Source: Alviniconcha marisindica (lineage: Eukaryota > Mollusca > Gastropoda > Provannidae). From it: DNA of 64,000 nt. The stretch covers positions 112,501 to 176,500 of the forward strand of contig JABMCL010000303.1 in NCBI GenBank assembly GCA_018857735.1, in the 5' to 3' direction. Below, one piece after another: positions 36,851 through 49,000 of the stretch. The position numbers were made by a program, and so were the translations under genes. The stretch's first letter is position 1; each line of letters begins with the position of its first letter. The notes under the pieces were generated by a model. It worked only from the letters and a program-made list of their open reading frames with translations. It had not been told where the DNA came from and did not search any database.

Positions 36851-37349
36851 ATCTGTCCTCACCATACCTCTCTGGAGACAACTCAGCATTAAACAAGTCT
36901 AATGAAAAAGGGGTGACTACAGAATTTTGCAGTCTGTGGATGGTGAGGGAAGCAACCAAAAGGGGGGACGTTACCACCCTTAACTGATGCAGAACCATTT
37001 GGCTGGCAACAGTGTTACTTTTGGTGTGGGAGTCCGCTCTCACATAATCACAAACATTCTGGGATTTAGTCTCTGTTAATTAAGACCCTTCTTAAATTAA
37101 CACCGCTTTGCTGACTTCACAAAGGATGTCTTTGGGGACTTTCGTGCCCAAATCCTCACCCAACAGTTTGCCTCAAAGCATGTCTCTTCTTTTGTTTTTG
37201 TTCTTGCAGATGTCATAAGATCAGATGGGCCCTGCAGCATCTGCAGCTGATCCAGTCTGGCAATAAAAACTTCAGTCTTTTATGCCGAGTGGTGGCAGTT
37301 TTCTTTGCGTAATGCTCTCTGTTGGGATAGCTCTGCTCCGCCTAAGACC

Positions 37350-39050
37350 TAGCAGCTCTGTGCATTGTACATGCTGGGACTAAGGTATAGGAATGTCACT
37401 CTTTTCCTGTGCTGACTTAGCAGCTCTGTGTATTGTACATGCTGGGACTAAGGTATAGGAATGTCACTCTTTTCCTGTGCTGACTTGGCAGCTCTGTGTA
37501 TTGTACAGGCTGGGACTAACGTATAGGAATGTCACTCTTTTCCTGTGCTGACTTAGCAGCTCTGTGTACAAGCTGGGACTAAAGTATAGGAATGTCACTC
37601 TTTTCCTGTGCTGACTTGGCAGCTCTGTGTATTGTACATGCTGGGACTAAGGTATAGGAATGTCACTCTTTTCCTGTGCTGACTTGGCAGCTCTGTGCAT
37701 TGTACAGGCTGGGACTAACGTATAGGAATGTCACTCTTTTCCTGTGCTGACTTGGCAGCTCTGTGCATTGTACACGCTGGGACTAAGGTATAGGAATGTC
37801 ACTCTTTTCCTGTGCTGACTTGGCAGCTCTGTGTATTGTACGTGCTGGGACTAAGGTATCTGGACATCCCTCTTTTTCTGTGCTGACTTGGCAGCTCTGT
37901 GCATTGTACACGCTGGGACTAAGGTATAGGAATGTCACTCGTTTCCTGTGCTGACTTGGCAGCTCTGTGCATTGTACAGGCTGGGACTAAGGTATAGGAA
38001 TGTCACTCTTTTCCTGTGCTGACTTGGCAGCTCTGTGCATTGTACAGGCTGGGACTAACGTATAGGAATGTCACTCTTTTCCTGTGCTGACTTGGCAGCT
38101 CTGTGCATTGTACACGCGGGGACTAAGGTATAGGAATGTCACTCTTTTCCTGTGCTGACTTGGCAGCTCTGTGCATTGTACAGGCTGGGACTAAGGTATA
38201 GGAATGTCACTCTTTTCCTGTGCTGACTTGGCAGCTCTGTGATTGTACAGCTGGGACTAAGGTATAGGAATGTCACTCTTTTCCTGTGCTGACTTGGCAG
38301 CTCTGTGCATTGTACAGCTGGGACTAAGGTATAGGAATGTCACTCTTTTCCTGTGCTGACTTGGCAGCTCTGTGCATTGTACATGCTGGGACTAAGGTAT
38401 AGGAATGTCACTCTTTTCCTGTGCTGACTTGGCAGCTCTGTGTATTGTACAGGCTGGGACTAAGGTATAGGAATGTCACTCTTTTCCTGTGCTGACTTGG
38501 CAGCTCTGTGCATTGTACAGGCTGGGACTAAGGTATAGGAATGTCACTCTTTTCCTGTGCTGACTTGGCAGCTCTGTGCATTGTACATGCTGGGACTAAG
38601 GTTAAAGGTATAGGAATGTCACTCTTTTCCTGTGCTGACTTGGCAGCTCTGTGTATTGTACATGCTGGGACTAAGGTTAAAGGTATAGGAATGTCACTCT
38701 TTTCCTGTGCTGACTTGGCAGCTCTGTGTATTGTACAGGCTGGGACTAAGGTAAGGAATGTCACTCTTTTCCTGTGCTGACTTAGCAGCTCTGTGTATTG
38801 TACATGCTGGGACTAAGGTATAGGAATGTCACTCTTTTCCTGTGCTGACTTGGCAGCTCTGTGTATTGTACACGCTGGGACTAAGGTATAGGAATGTCAC
38901 TCTTTTCCTGTGCTGACTTGGCAGCTCTGTGTATTGTACATGCTGGGACTAAGGTATAGGAATGTCACTCTTTTCCTGTGCTGACTTGGCAGCTCTGTGT
39001 ATTGTACACGCTGGAACTAAGGTATCTGGACATCACTCTTTTTCTGGGCC
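37350..39050. repeat. 68 bp minisatellite, about 25 units
   Basis: Unit: 'cagctctgtgtattgtacat', 'gctgggactaaggtatagga', 'atgtcactcttttcctgtgc', TGACTTGG; period 68. Near-uniform units with single-base variants and a few indels (for example a TTAAAGG insertion in two neighbouring units at 38,600-38,690). It lies upstream of paralogue A, probably within its transcribed 5' intron if the first exon is near 39,600. Confidence 0.96.
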
Positions 39051-39559
39051 GCTCATTGTCTGGAGTTCTCACCCTCATGGGATCTGACACGTTTGGTCAG
39101 CCACTGCATTTGGGACTGCTCTGGGGGCCCATCTGTTTGCTTTAAGTACTAGTACTGCTATCAAAGTCTCTACCCCCCTCCTACTTGTTCTTCATTTATT
39201 TCAGTTGACTTGTGGTGTGGGGTCACTGTATGTGCAAATGTGCATGTGCGTGTGCTTGTGTGTGTGCATGTGTGCGTGTGTGTGTGTTTGCTTTTTAATG
39301 TAGAGAGAGAGCACAGCAGTCCCAAAATTGCCCGAGAGTAAACCAACGACGACTGTTGCAGCAAAAGTGCTTGAACTTTGGCCTCAAGACGCAAAAACAA
39401 GTTCATTTGATGGTGTGCAAATGCATTCTTCTAACAGATCAACTCATTTATCGTCATCAGTATAAAACTCAACATTACCTTTGCAGTATTAATATTGATA
39501 CAATAGCACCTGTGCGTTGTGTAGAAAGTAAAATTCTGTAACTGCAAATTGCAATGTTA

Positions 39560-39665
39560 GCCCGTGCAGCTGCACCCACCCCAGACTTGGCAAGTGTCTG
39601 CGAATTACTTCCCTTGGTCCGCGCCTGATTAGCGCGTCTTTTTACTACAAACCCATAGTCCAACG
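39560..39665 (-). promoter_or_regulatory. Candidate promoter of paralogue A
   Basis: AATTACTTCCCTTG at 39,603-39,616 is identical to 54,172-54,185 upstream of paralogue B, and TTTACTACAAAC at 39,641-39,652 resembles TTTACCGCAAAC at 54,246-54,257. The local sequence is less AT-rich (GTCCGCGCC, AGCGCG). Distance to the first coding exon is 3.2 kb here and 2.4 kb in B. Transcription start not shown. Confidence 0.4.
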
Positions 39666-39887
39666 TTAATTCATGAAAAGGAGTATAGTTTTTATGTGCA
39701 TGAACTTTTCATATGTAATGTTTCTCAGCAGCTCCATCAGTTGAATTAGAAAGCAATTACTTTATGTATGATGAGTAGCCATGATTTGATTAGCCTAATA
39801 CCATTTCATTATCTGACGTTGGTATGTTTTTCATCATCAGAGGGTTCTTGATTGCAGTAGTTTCAGCGAGTCTTATGCATTGGGTTG

Positions 39888-39890
<3 letters not shown>

Positions 39891-39942
<52 letters not shown>

Positions 39943-39945
39943 ACA

Positions 39946-39988
<43 letters not shown>

Positions 39989-40165
39989 CCACACACACTA
40001 ATCTGCCCCAATAAACACACCAACACACTTTTGCACACAAAGAAGCTGAAACTTTATGTCAAAAATAAATTGCACACATTCACCCAAATGGTTCAAGGTG
40101 ATCACACTCAGCTACTGATAATTTCCAAACACTGTACGGTGTCAGAACAGGTGGAACAAAATCTC

Positions 40166-40196
<31 letters not shown>
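39891..40196. repeat. (CA)n, (CT)n and (AAC)n microsatellites
   Basis: CA run at about 39,891-39,940, CT run at 39,947-39,966, CA run at 39,967-39,987, and AAC run at 40,167-40,196. Confidence 0.96.
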
Positions 40197-40197
<1 letters not shown>

Positions 40198-40369
40198 AAA
40201 AGGCATTCAAAATCAGAACATATAACAGTTCTGCCTAAGTCTCCGATGACTTTGGACATTTTTTGTTCTTTTCTGGATTTACCTGAACTGCTATCAGAAG
40301 TGTAAAGCTCAAAAGGGCTAATAAACATGTATGTTAATTATTATTTTTTAAATCAAGATCACTTATGAT

Positions 40370-40690
40370 GTTATTAACAATCAAAGCTATGAAACCATGT
40401 TATGAAAACATGAAAAACATGACTTGTGATGTTGTTAACAATCAAAGCTACAAAACCACAGTATCAAAACATGACCTGGATGTTATCAACAATCAAAAAT
40501 ATAAAATCACAGTCTCAAAAAATTACTTGTGATAATTATCACCAACAATCAAAGCTACACAGTATCAAAAATATAAATTACAATGTTCTCACCGGTCCAA
40601 GGTACAAAATTGTGGTATCAAAATATTGCTTGTGAATGTTATCAACAATCAAAGAGACACAATCAGTCTCAAAACATTACTTGTTATGTT
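40370..40690. repeat. Diverged ~55-60 bp tandem repeat
   Basis: About six copies of 'acttgtgatgttgttaacaa', 'tcaaagctacaaaaccacag', 'tatcaaaacatga', with indels between them. No coding content. Confidence 0.8.
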
Positions 40691-40879
40691 TTAAAAACTG
40701 CACTGGAAATGAGCATTGAGATAAAAAAATAGATTTAAAAAAAATTTAAAAGAAGAAGAAATCACGTTTGTACATGTATATAATATCATGCAGAAACATG
40801 AAACCGGGATAATGAAGCAAAGGACTGAAACCGGGATAATGAAGCGAAGGATACAATAAACATGCCAGATCAGATCCAG

Positions 40880-41240
40880 GTCATACTGGAAGTGTTGGCC
40901 AGCAGTAGGCCTGATGATTCTTGCACACTGGCCTGCTTCTGGACCAGAGGCATTTGACCAAAAAACAACAACACAGGCCATCCAGATCGGATCCAGGCCA
41001 GCTTGCTTCTGGACCAGATGCATTTGGCCCAAACCTGACCAGGCCATCCAGATTGGATCCGGGCCAGTTTTGTACAATATGATCTGGGCCTTCTTTTGAA
41101 GAATGGAATCAAATCAGATACTGAAAATCAGATCTGGCATCTGGCCCAATTCTGGCTGCATGCTGGCCATAATAGCCATGACTGGCAACAACCAAAATGC
41201 TTCCCAATCGGATCTGGCATTTTTACTGGGGAGGTACATC
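40880..41240. repeat. Diverged tandem repeat with 'gatcggatccaggcc' core
   Basis: Repeating blocks 'cttctggaccaga(g/t)gcattt', 'ggccatccagatcggatcc' and 'aggccag' at variable spacing. Frames on both strands give IQIGS and WPGQVW repeats and are artefacts. The rest up to 42,160 is AT-rich with a C run and no gene seen. Confidence 0.8.
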
Positions 41241-41940
41241 GAACGACATATATATTCAGTGTATGTTTTTCTTCCCACTCTCTAAACTGTCTTCAGTGTA
41301 TACACAAACAACAAAGATTAGAAGGAAAAAAAGAAGAAGAAAAAAACACAAAGATAAAGATAAAACAAATTCACAGAGATAAAACCACAACAAAACTCAG
41401 CCAAAAGAAGCCATGGAGCAAGGACATTTTTTGTTGTTGTTATGCATGTCAATACACATTTGTAATGGCAAAGATTTGTACTTTAGTGAAGAACCAGATG
41501 TATCATTTGAAACAAATCTGCAGTTAGCACAGGCGCCCCTAAAGCAGCAGCATGATTGTGTGCCAGCTATTTCATGTTAAAGTATGGTTATAAAATTATA
41601 ATTTTTTAAAGCGTTACCCAAAAAAGGTTATAAAATTATTATTTTTAAAGCGTTACCAAAAAAAAAGCTGGCACTGGTATCAGCATTACAACATTTTAGA
41701 GTATTTGTTGCAAAATGCACTTGCATGGACTGTTTGAAACATTTTTGCTTTTAGCATGACTTAGCAGTACTTGTCTGTAATGCTGATTACCGTCAGTAAC
41801 TGCTCATCAAAGCATGATGACATGACTGTATTCAACAGATGAAAACAACAATTGTAAACCCCTTTTTCTTTGAAAGTATGACCAAACATAAAATGGTGTG
41901 ACAATGTAACTTGAAAGGAGGCGATTTTGAAAAACAAAAC

Positions 41941-42004
41941 AACCTCCCCCACCCCCGCCCAAAAAAAAGCACACACAACAACCCCCCCCCCCCCCCCCCC
42001 CCCC
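41941..42004. repeat. C-rich run
   Basis: CCTCCCCCACCCCCGCCC followed by an unbroken C run of about 25. Run length may be unreliable. Confidence 0.9.
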
Positions 42005-42164
42005 ACACACAAAAACACCATCAACAAAGACAATTTTCAATAACAATTTTCACAACACTAACTTCATGCTTAAAATGATTTGTTTTGCAAAGAACACAAA
42101 ACAAGCACCTGGATTGTGTATACTGGATGCAATGATTTAACAAAACTTTTCAACTAGGTCTTTG

Positions 42165-44100
42165 ATAAAATGCTGCCAGACGCACAGGAGTCCCATAAGC
42201 TCATCCGCTCTGTCCGAAGTACTAGATGTTCAGTCCAGTACTCCGCCCTAACAAAAAGACAATGCAGTGACTGAGGTAAAACTCAACTGCACACATATGT
42301 GGAAAAAAGCCCTTCTATTAAAGTACATCGGGCTACCGATCCCCCTTTTTTTCAATATACGTTCAACTTTAGTTAGACTGTTGGTGAAATGGTCTTTGTA
42401 AGTTTTGAAGTTGAAAAGATGAGAATGTTTTTAGTTCAGTCAATAGTTCGTTGGTGCTGGGTCTTAGTGCGGTCGTGGACTGTGCAGCAGTCTCCTTTCC
42501 CGTGTCAAGGATCGGTTCCAATTAGTGCCTGTCAGTTGGCCGAGCTGTAGACAACAAGCCTCCCTGTTCATGCACGGGCATGGAAGAGCTGCCTTCCCTA
42601 TTCTGTTACAAATTCTTCTTTTATTCCAAATTCTGGGCCACCGATGCCGTATTTTTGAAGGTATAAAAGACCCTCCATTTTAATCCCCGCACCACTCGCC
42701 CTCACAGAAATTTAAGGACCGTGTGCCCTCTTTTGTAGTCACTTTGCCAAGTCTCCAGGTCAGTCTCCAAGTCAGTCAGTCTCTAAGTCTCCAAGTTTTT
42801 CATTCGTGCAATTAGAGTTTTGATTTAGACCCAACTTAATCCACATCCAACAGGTTGGTTTGTCTATCTTTTACCTTCCTAGTTTTTGGACTAATGTTTT
42901 ATTGTTGTTTGATTGTTGTTGTTTTTTTGTTTTGTTTGATCTTGCCGTAAGATCTGGCATCACTGATGTTTCATTATTTTTCACGTTTGCTTAAATGATT
43001 AAGTACAGGGGCCAGCTTCGTGGTAGCCATGAGTTGTTTCAAATATATGGGTTATAACACTTTTTTTCTTTTCACGATTGATGTGTTGAATCTTAAACTG
43101 TGTTTTGCTACAGATGTTCTGACGGAGAGGTCAGGTTCGTTATCCGAGCCTGGCTCCATTTTTTCCATTCTAATATAAATCTCCTAATGGAGTTCTTTTA
43201 TTTTACTGGTTAGAAAAAGCCTGTTCCGCATATCCGCAATTAACAGGTTCAATTTTCTATTTAATATTATGTGAAAAGGCCAGCTCCGTGATAGTCCATG
43301 ATTAGCTTTGGTTTGACTTTTCCATAAATAATTTTCTTGTGTATTCCATCTTCCACTATCCACAGACTTGAAAGATACCTTAAAGTTTTCTTCCATAAAT
43401 TTAGTGTAAGACCCTACTGAGAAATTATAAAGTGAGGCGATGTTTTTGATGATACACCGGTTGTGAACTGTCTTTTCACAGGTTTGTAGCTCAGACTTTC
43501 GTAACCAGCACGGACGATTTTGTGTTGACTTAATTGTTGTTCATGTTAAATTCTCATGTTAAATAATAATATTTGGAACTTTCATTCTCCACTTGAATTC
43601 GTGTTGAAAGAGAAGTGGGAGTTGAGTGAGAAAAAATAGAACGATTTTGTGAGTGAGTGTGTGTGTGTGTGTGTGTGCGTGTGCGTGCGTGCGTGCGTGC
43701 ATGTGTGTGTGCTGGATCACTTCCTGATACTGATAGTCATGAGATATGCCAGGTGCAAGTAATTAACGCAGACATGTTTATAACCTAACCTGCTCGCGTT
43801 CGCAGTTGCGGTGGCCACAGAATTGCTCAACGACATTTGATCCCTTCACGCACTAGAGACGTTACACATAAATTGCACAAGAGTCATGTAAACTGATCCT
43901 CCTCATCCGAAATACTAGATGCTCAGTCCAGTGTTCTGCCCTAACAAAAAAATGCAGTGACTTAGGTAAAACTCAATTGCACACAAGTATTGCACAGGAG
44001 TTGCATAAGCTCATCACCTCATCGGAAGTTCTAGATGCTCAGGCCAGCACTGCTCCCGAACAAAAAGATAGTGAGCTGACTTTGGTAAACTCGGCAGCAC
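42165..44100. repeat. Three copies of a ~120 bp unit, one split by an insertion
   Basis: Units at about 42,180-42,297, 43,870-43,985 and 43,986-44,100 share 'cacaggagt...ataagctcatc', 'agatgctcagtccag', 'ccctaacaaaaa' and 'gacttaggtaaaactcaa'. The first copy is separated from the others by the segment 42,298-43,863. Confidence 0.8.
42298..43863. mobile_element. Probable ~1.57 kb insertion with 7 bp target duplication
   Basis: The repeat unit around it is interrupted exactly between two copies of ACACATA (42,291-42,297 and 43,864-43,870). The inserted DNA starts TGTGGAAAAAAGCC, has a TATA box GGTATAAAAG at 42,660-42,669 and a GT/GCGT run at 43,652-43,700. There are no long frames. It could be a solo LTR or a non-autonomous element; it ends GACGTT, not the CA expected for an LTR, so the class is open. 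Confidence 0.55.
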
Positions 44101-44223
44101 ATGTGTAATGACTGCTGCCAGTTAAGCCGGTAAACGACCCAGAAACATGCAAGCGTAATGTGGCCACAATATCAACTGTCAGGCTAACTTTTGGCTGAAC
44201 AAATGAGTTGAAAAATAGCCAGT

Positions 44224-44515
44224 AAATATCAGCTGTCAGGCTCCTAGGCATATCAACCGTCAGGCTGCTACGGTATCAGTTGGAACATCAACTGTCAGGC
44301 TGCCACAGTATCAGTTGGAACATCAACTGTCAGGCTGCCACAGTATCAGTTGGAACATCAACTGTCAGGCTGCCACAGTATCAGTTGGAACATCAACTGT
44401 CAGGCTGCTACAGTATCAGTTGGAACATCAACTGTCAGGCTGCTATAGCATCAGTTGGAAAATCAACTGTCAGGCTGCTACAGTATCAGTTGGCAGATCA
44501 ACTGTCAGGCTAACT
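44224..44515. repeat. 35 bp minisatellite
   Basis: About eight units of 'atcaactgtcaggctgccac' plus 'agtatcagttggaac'. Single echoes of the unit with a longer tail ('ctaacttttggctgaacaaa') lie at about 44,170 and 44,595, suggesting the array grew within a larger repeat. Confidence 0.93.
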
Positions 44516-44860
44516 TTTGGCTGAAAAAATGAGTAAAATAATGGCCAGAAAGCATTGGCTTGTGAGCTTTCTGGATGCTATGGTAACAGTTGGCACATCA
44601 ACTGTGAGGCTAACTTTTGACTGAACAAATGCATTAAAACTCCCAGCAAATAAAACATTTGAGTAACATGTGCACACAGACTGCTTTGCGCAAGCAAGCA
44701 CTCTCCACTACTGCCAAATTCCTACTTCATCTATGTGCGTCGAATATGACAGCTAGCAGGCAAATTGTAATGGTCACAAATTACATGCATATATCTCGGT
44801 TAAACACCACTGATGGCTTATGATATGGCCTAAAGTTTGAGCAGATGCGTCATGGATTAG

Positions 44861-45070
44861 ACATGTAAAATGACAAATTTGTGGACTCAGTACAGTTGAA
44901 AAATGCACACCAGAACTTCACTCACCAACTCAATACAGTATAAGAACATACATAGACACAGGTACATGTAAAATGACAAATTTGTGGACTCAGTACAGTT
45001 GAAAAATGCACACCAGAACTTCACTCACCAACTCAGTACAGTATAAGAACATACATAGACACAGGTACAT
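44861..45070. repeat. Two tandem 103 bp copies
   Basis: The block starting 'acatgtaaaatgacaaattt' and containing 'acagttgaaaaatgcacacc' is repeated with almost no change; a third partial copy runs to about 45,125. Confidence 0.92.
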
Positions 45071-45194
45071 AATCCGTTCGTCAACTCAGTCCAGTATACA
45101 CCGGAACTTCACTCATCAACTGCGCCAAGGTTTAACATGTGCACTGTTCTTTTACTGAACAATAAGAATGTGGGAAATAAAGCTACCCACAAAA

Positions 45195-45590
45195 CACATG
45201 TTTAGTTATTGATGACTGATTGATGATTGCTTATATAGCGCTATTCTCTGCTCTCTTGAGCAGACTCTCTGCTACTCGCATGTGATTCTACATGAGTGAC
45301 TAGCTTTTTATAGCGTGTTTTTTTAATATCCATCGAAGTGGTGTACTTAAGCGCTAGCATGGCAGGTGCCACATGAAACTGCTGCTGTCTTGGTGCAAGT
45401 TCTGTGTACACCATACAACAATGTTCCATGTCACTTCAGGCAAAGCCACACACGTAAGGTGTATGTGTGTTTAGCTGTAACCTGCCACCTGCACTTTTGG
45501 CAGAATGACCGGGATCTTTTATGTGCTACTGCGGTAACACGGGGGTGGAACGGATACCGAAATCAACACACAGGGAGTTAATTAGTCATC
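45195..45590 (-). mobile_element. S2 SINE, inverted copy
   Basis: Reverse complement of the body of 53,280-53,665: it begins (plus strand) 'gattgatgattgcttatata' GCGCTATT and runs through 'ccatcgaagtggtgtactta', 'ccatgtcacttcaggcaaag' and 'ggcagaatgaccgggatctt' to the region that follows the tRNA-like head, which is missing. Confidence 0.85.
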
Positions 45591-45877
45591 AAAATATGTA
45601 ACACAAGTGCAACAACGAAGACCTGAGTCAACTACGGTAACTCTCACCTGGACACATTTAGTTATACTCTTTTAGTCACACACTACCATAAAAAGCAAGA
45701 CAAATATTGCACCGGGTAATTCAAGAGGAAGAGCCTCTGGTTAATGATATAAAAAGGGAATAATCTCTGGCTAGTAACAGAATTAAAACGAAAAAAGCCT
45801 TTGGCTAACAGTAACACCAAAAGATAAAAGAAGGAATGGTCTTTGGCTTTTGCTCAAAACAGAAACCAGCTATGGTC

Positions 45878-46015
45878 GGCTTGGAGTTTGTACTGCATCC
45901 ACGCTTACGGAATCCTAGCTTTACAGAAACTTTCAGTACATGACCAGGCTTGGAGTTTGTACTGCATCCACGCTTACGGAATCCTAGCTTTACAGAAACT
46001 TTCAGTACATGACCA
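45878..46015 (-). repeat. 69 bp tandem duplication across the stop codon of paralogue B
   Basis: 45,878-45,946 and 45,947-46,015 are identical as far as I can see. The copy next to the gene contains the last codons and stop (46,002-46,004); the second repeats them in the 3'UTR. Confidence 0.95.
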
Positions 46016-49000
46016 GCTGTGAGGACTCCTCTGCGCCACACTCCATCTTGTGAGCTTCGAACAGCTCCGTCAAAGCTGCCATGTATCGCTCATGAAGCTC
46101 GTCCACTTGTTCTTTGGTTGGCTCGGCAACTTTGTCCACATCAATGGGCTTCCCAACTGGAAAGATAGGAATGATGAAGGGCGTGCTTAGATTAGGATGT
46201 GCATCACAAACACAGTACCCCCCAAAATAGATCCACTATGATAAAATGGATCAAAACACACAAACTGTTAAAAAGGAATGCTTTTTTAACAAACAAACAA
46301 AATTTGTGAACCGGTTTGGCCTAGCGGTAAGGCGTTAGGCTGGTAAGCAGAAGGACCTCGGTTCGAATCTGCTTTGGCTCTCCTTTCTCTTCAAAAGTTG
46401 TGGTCTGTGGACAGTGTCTTGTGACTTTGTCCCTCACAATTATGAAACATTAAAATGGCTCTCATCACTGTCCACCTTAATGCAGAAGTCATTCTGGTGG
46501 TGACAGTGTAGTGATAGGTATATAATCTCCCTCTCCCCCTCCCCTCACTGGCTCAGTACCCCCTTGCCTCCCTTCTCCCCATCCCTAATAAGCCTCATGG
46601 TTTCTGTGGACATTAAGCACTATGTTTACTTACTTACTTACAAATTTTTAAAAGGACAGTACAAAACACTGTAAATATTGGCAGGGGGACCTCTTTTTCA
46701 AGCAACAAATGGACAAACAGGGCATACAAAATAACAACAAGTACGGCAATATGGCAACAAATGATGAGATTAATGAAAACAATTAAAACACTCTGAGAAA
46801 AAAAGAAAAATCCCACTTATACTGCATAATACTAGCAATTAACAGAATAATCAAAATGATGATAGCAGCTACTCTTAATGGAAGAAGAAGAGAACAGAAG
46901 AGAAGAATGTAGTATTCCAGTCTTTGGCCTGGATCAGCAGGTTCAGTTTTAGAGGCACTGATGATAAGTTACAAAACAGTGGGAAAAAAGGCCATATTCA
47001 ACTATGTAATTTAAACTATATATAATATAAAATTAAAAAAATACCAAAAAAAATAATTAGCATCCGATTGTTTTTCTTTCCAAAATTCAGGTGAACGCTA
47101 CAGGAGGAAAAGGGAAGAAAACCACAGGCACACTCACAGACTGTGTTGATAGGCGTGCGGTATGGCATCAGGCCAAACGTGTAGTTGAAGACGCCGCGGC
47201 CATGGAAGATGGGGGGAGAGAATCCCAACAGATTGGTGAGGAAGTTCTGCAGCTTGCGAAGCTTGGACCCCTGTGGATTCGGCAGCTGGGTGAAGAGGTT
47301 GTTCTCGCCGAATGAAAACACTGGAACCAGGCTTGCCCTGTGGAAAACAAAATGTTCATCCATTTGATTTCACTTTTAACTGTCCGAGGTGAAGACCACT
47401 GTGTGTGCTGTAGAGTTGTTTGTTTCCATAGCGATAATCTGAAACACAATGAGGCTGAGAGCGCTCGCGCAGAATCAATGCACAAGGGAGTTAATTCTTA
47501 AACAAGGGGGGGGGGGGGGGGGGGAAACAAATCTGAAACAAGATGTGCAGATTGTGTTTTTGTCCTAATAAATAGCGTTCTTTTGAACCTTTTTGGATCT
47601 TAAACAAGGTAGCAAGCTGATTTTTTCCATAGCCATAGTTCTTACCACACATTTGTTTGCTAGATTGCCCTGATATAACTGTAATGATTGACTGGACAAA
47701 AAAAAAAAAAAAAAAAAAAAAGGTTCTTCCTTCTTCACTAGACTTCTTTTAATGCAAATATGTTGCCCGAGAGGCGTAGCAGGGACCAAGATTCCAGATG
47801 CAGATGGTGGGTATAGCAGGGAACTATACCTAATGCTACACTGTCACCACTGGAATGATTCCTGCATTAAGATGGGCAGTGGTGAGAGCCTTTTTTTGTT
47901 TTGTTTCATTCATTGTGATGGACAAAGCCACAGGACAAGAGTCTATAAACCACAGTTTCTGCAGAGAATGACAGAAAAGTCTGATGTCTGATTAATGTTG
48001 AGGGTCTGAATTTGATTCACATTTAATTCTCTGAAGACTTACTGGGTGTGTTTCAAGTCAAGTCAAGAAATTCTTTATTCCTTCAAAGGAGAATGTGGGT
48101 GACACACACATAAAGAACAAACACAGAGCACATATGTAAAAGATTAACTCTTAAAAAGTATGCAACAACACATAGTATCGCACACATCACAATATACAAT
48201 AAACACAAGCATAACCATCACTATTCTCATCCTATCCCCCCCCCCCACCCCCCCAAGCACACACACACATACACACAAATGCAGGACTCACTCACTCACC
48301 CATGCTTCAGAGCCATATGGACAAAGCCTTTCTGATGTCGACGGTTGATGATGCAGCACTGATTAATGTTGAAAGTCAGTCTGAATTGGATTCACATTTA
48401 ATTTACTGAAGACCTACTGGGTGTATTTCAAACGCAGGACTCTCTCACTCACCCACTTCAAACGCAGGACTCTCTCACTCACCCACTTCAAACGCAGGAC
48501 TCTCTCACTCACCCACTTCAAACGCAGGACTCTCTCACTCACCCACTTCAAATGCAGGACTCTCTCACTCACCCACTTCAAACACAGGACTCTCTCACTC
48601 ACCCACTTCAAACGCAGGACTCTCTCACTCACCCACTTCAAACGCAGGACTCTCTCACTCACCCACTTCAAACGCAGGACTCTCTCACTCACCCACTTCA
48701 AACGCATGACTCTCTCACTCACCCATGTTTCAGAGCCATGCGGACAAAGCCTTTCCGATTTCGAAGGTTGACGATGTAGCGACCAGGCACTGCATCCAGG
48801 GCTTCCTGCGCTCCTCCCACAACGATACCCACGGCGTTGCCAGTACCCTCTTTGGTTAATACCCATTCTATGCTGGGTTTGGAGACCTCAATAACACCTG
48901 TTGAGGCCCAGTCACAAGTGTAAATTGTTTGAGAAGAATGTGGACACTGCATATTATATTAGCCCCATTGTGTCCCAGTCCTGTTGTGTCCCAGCCCCAT

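Noticed and set aside
37350..39050. CRISPR-like or satellite centromere array
   Set aside because: Head-to-tail 68 bp units with no spacers; far too short and local for a centromere.
40870..41112. 80-codon frame with SGWPGQVWAKCIWSRSK repeats
   Set aside because: Tandem-repeat by-product, matched by an open frame on the other strand.
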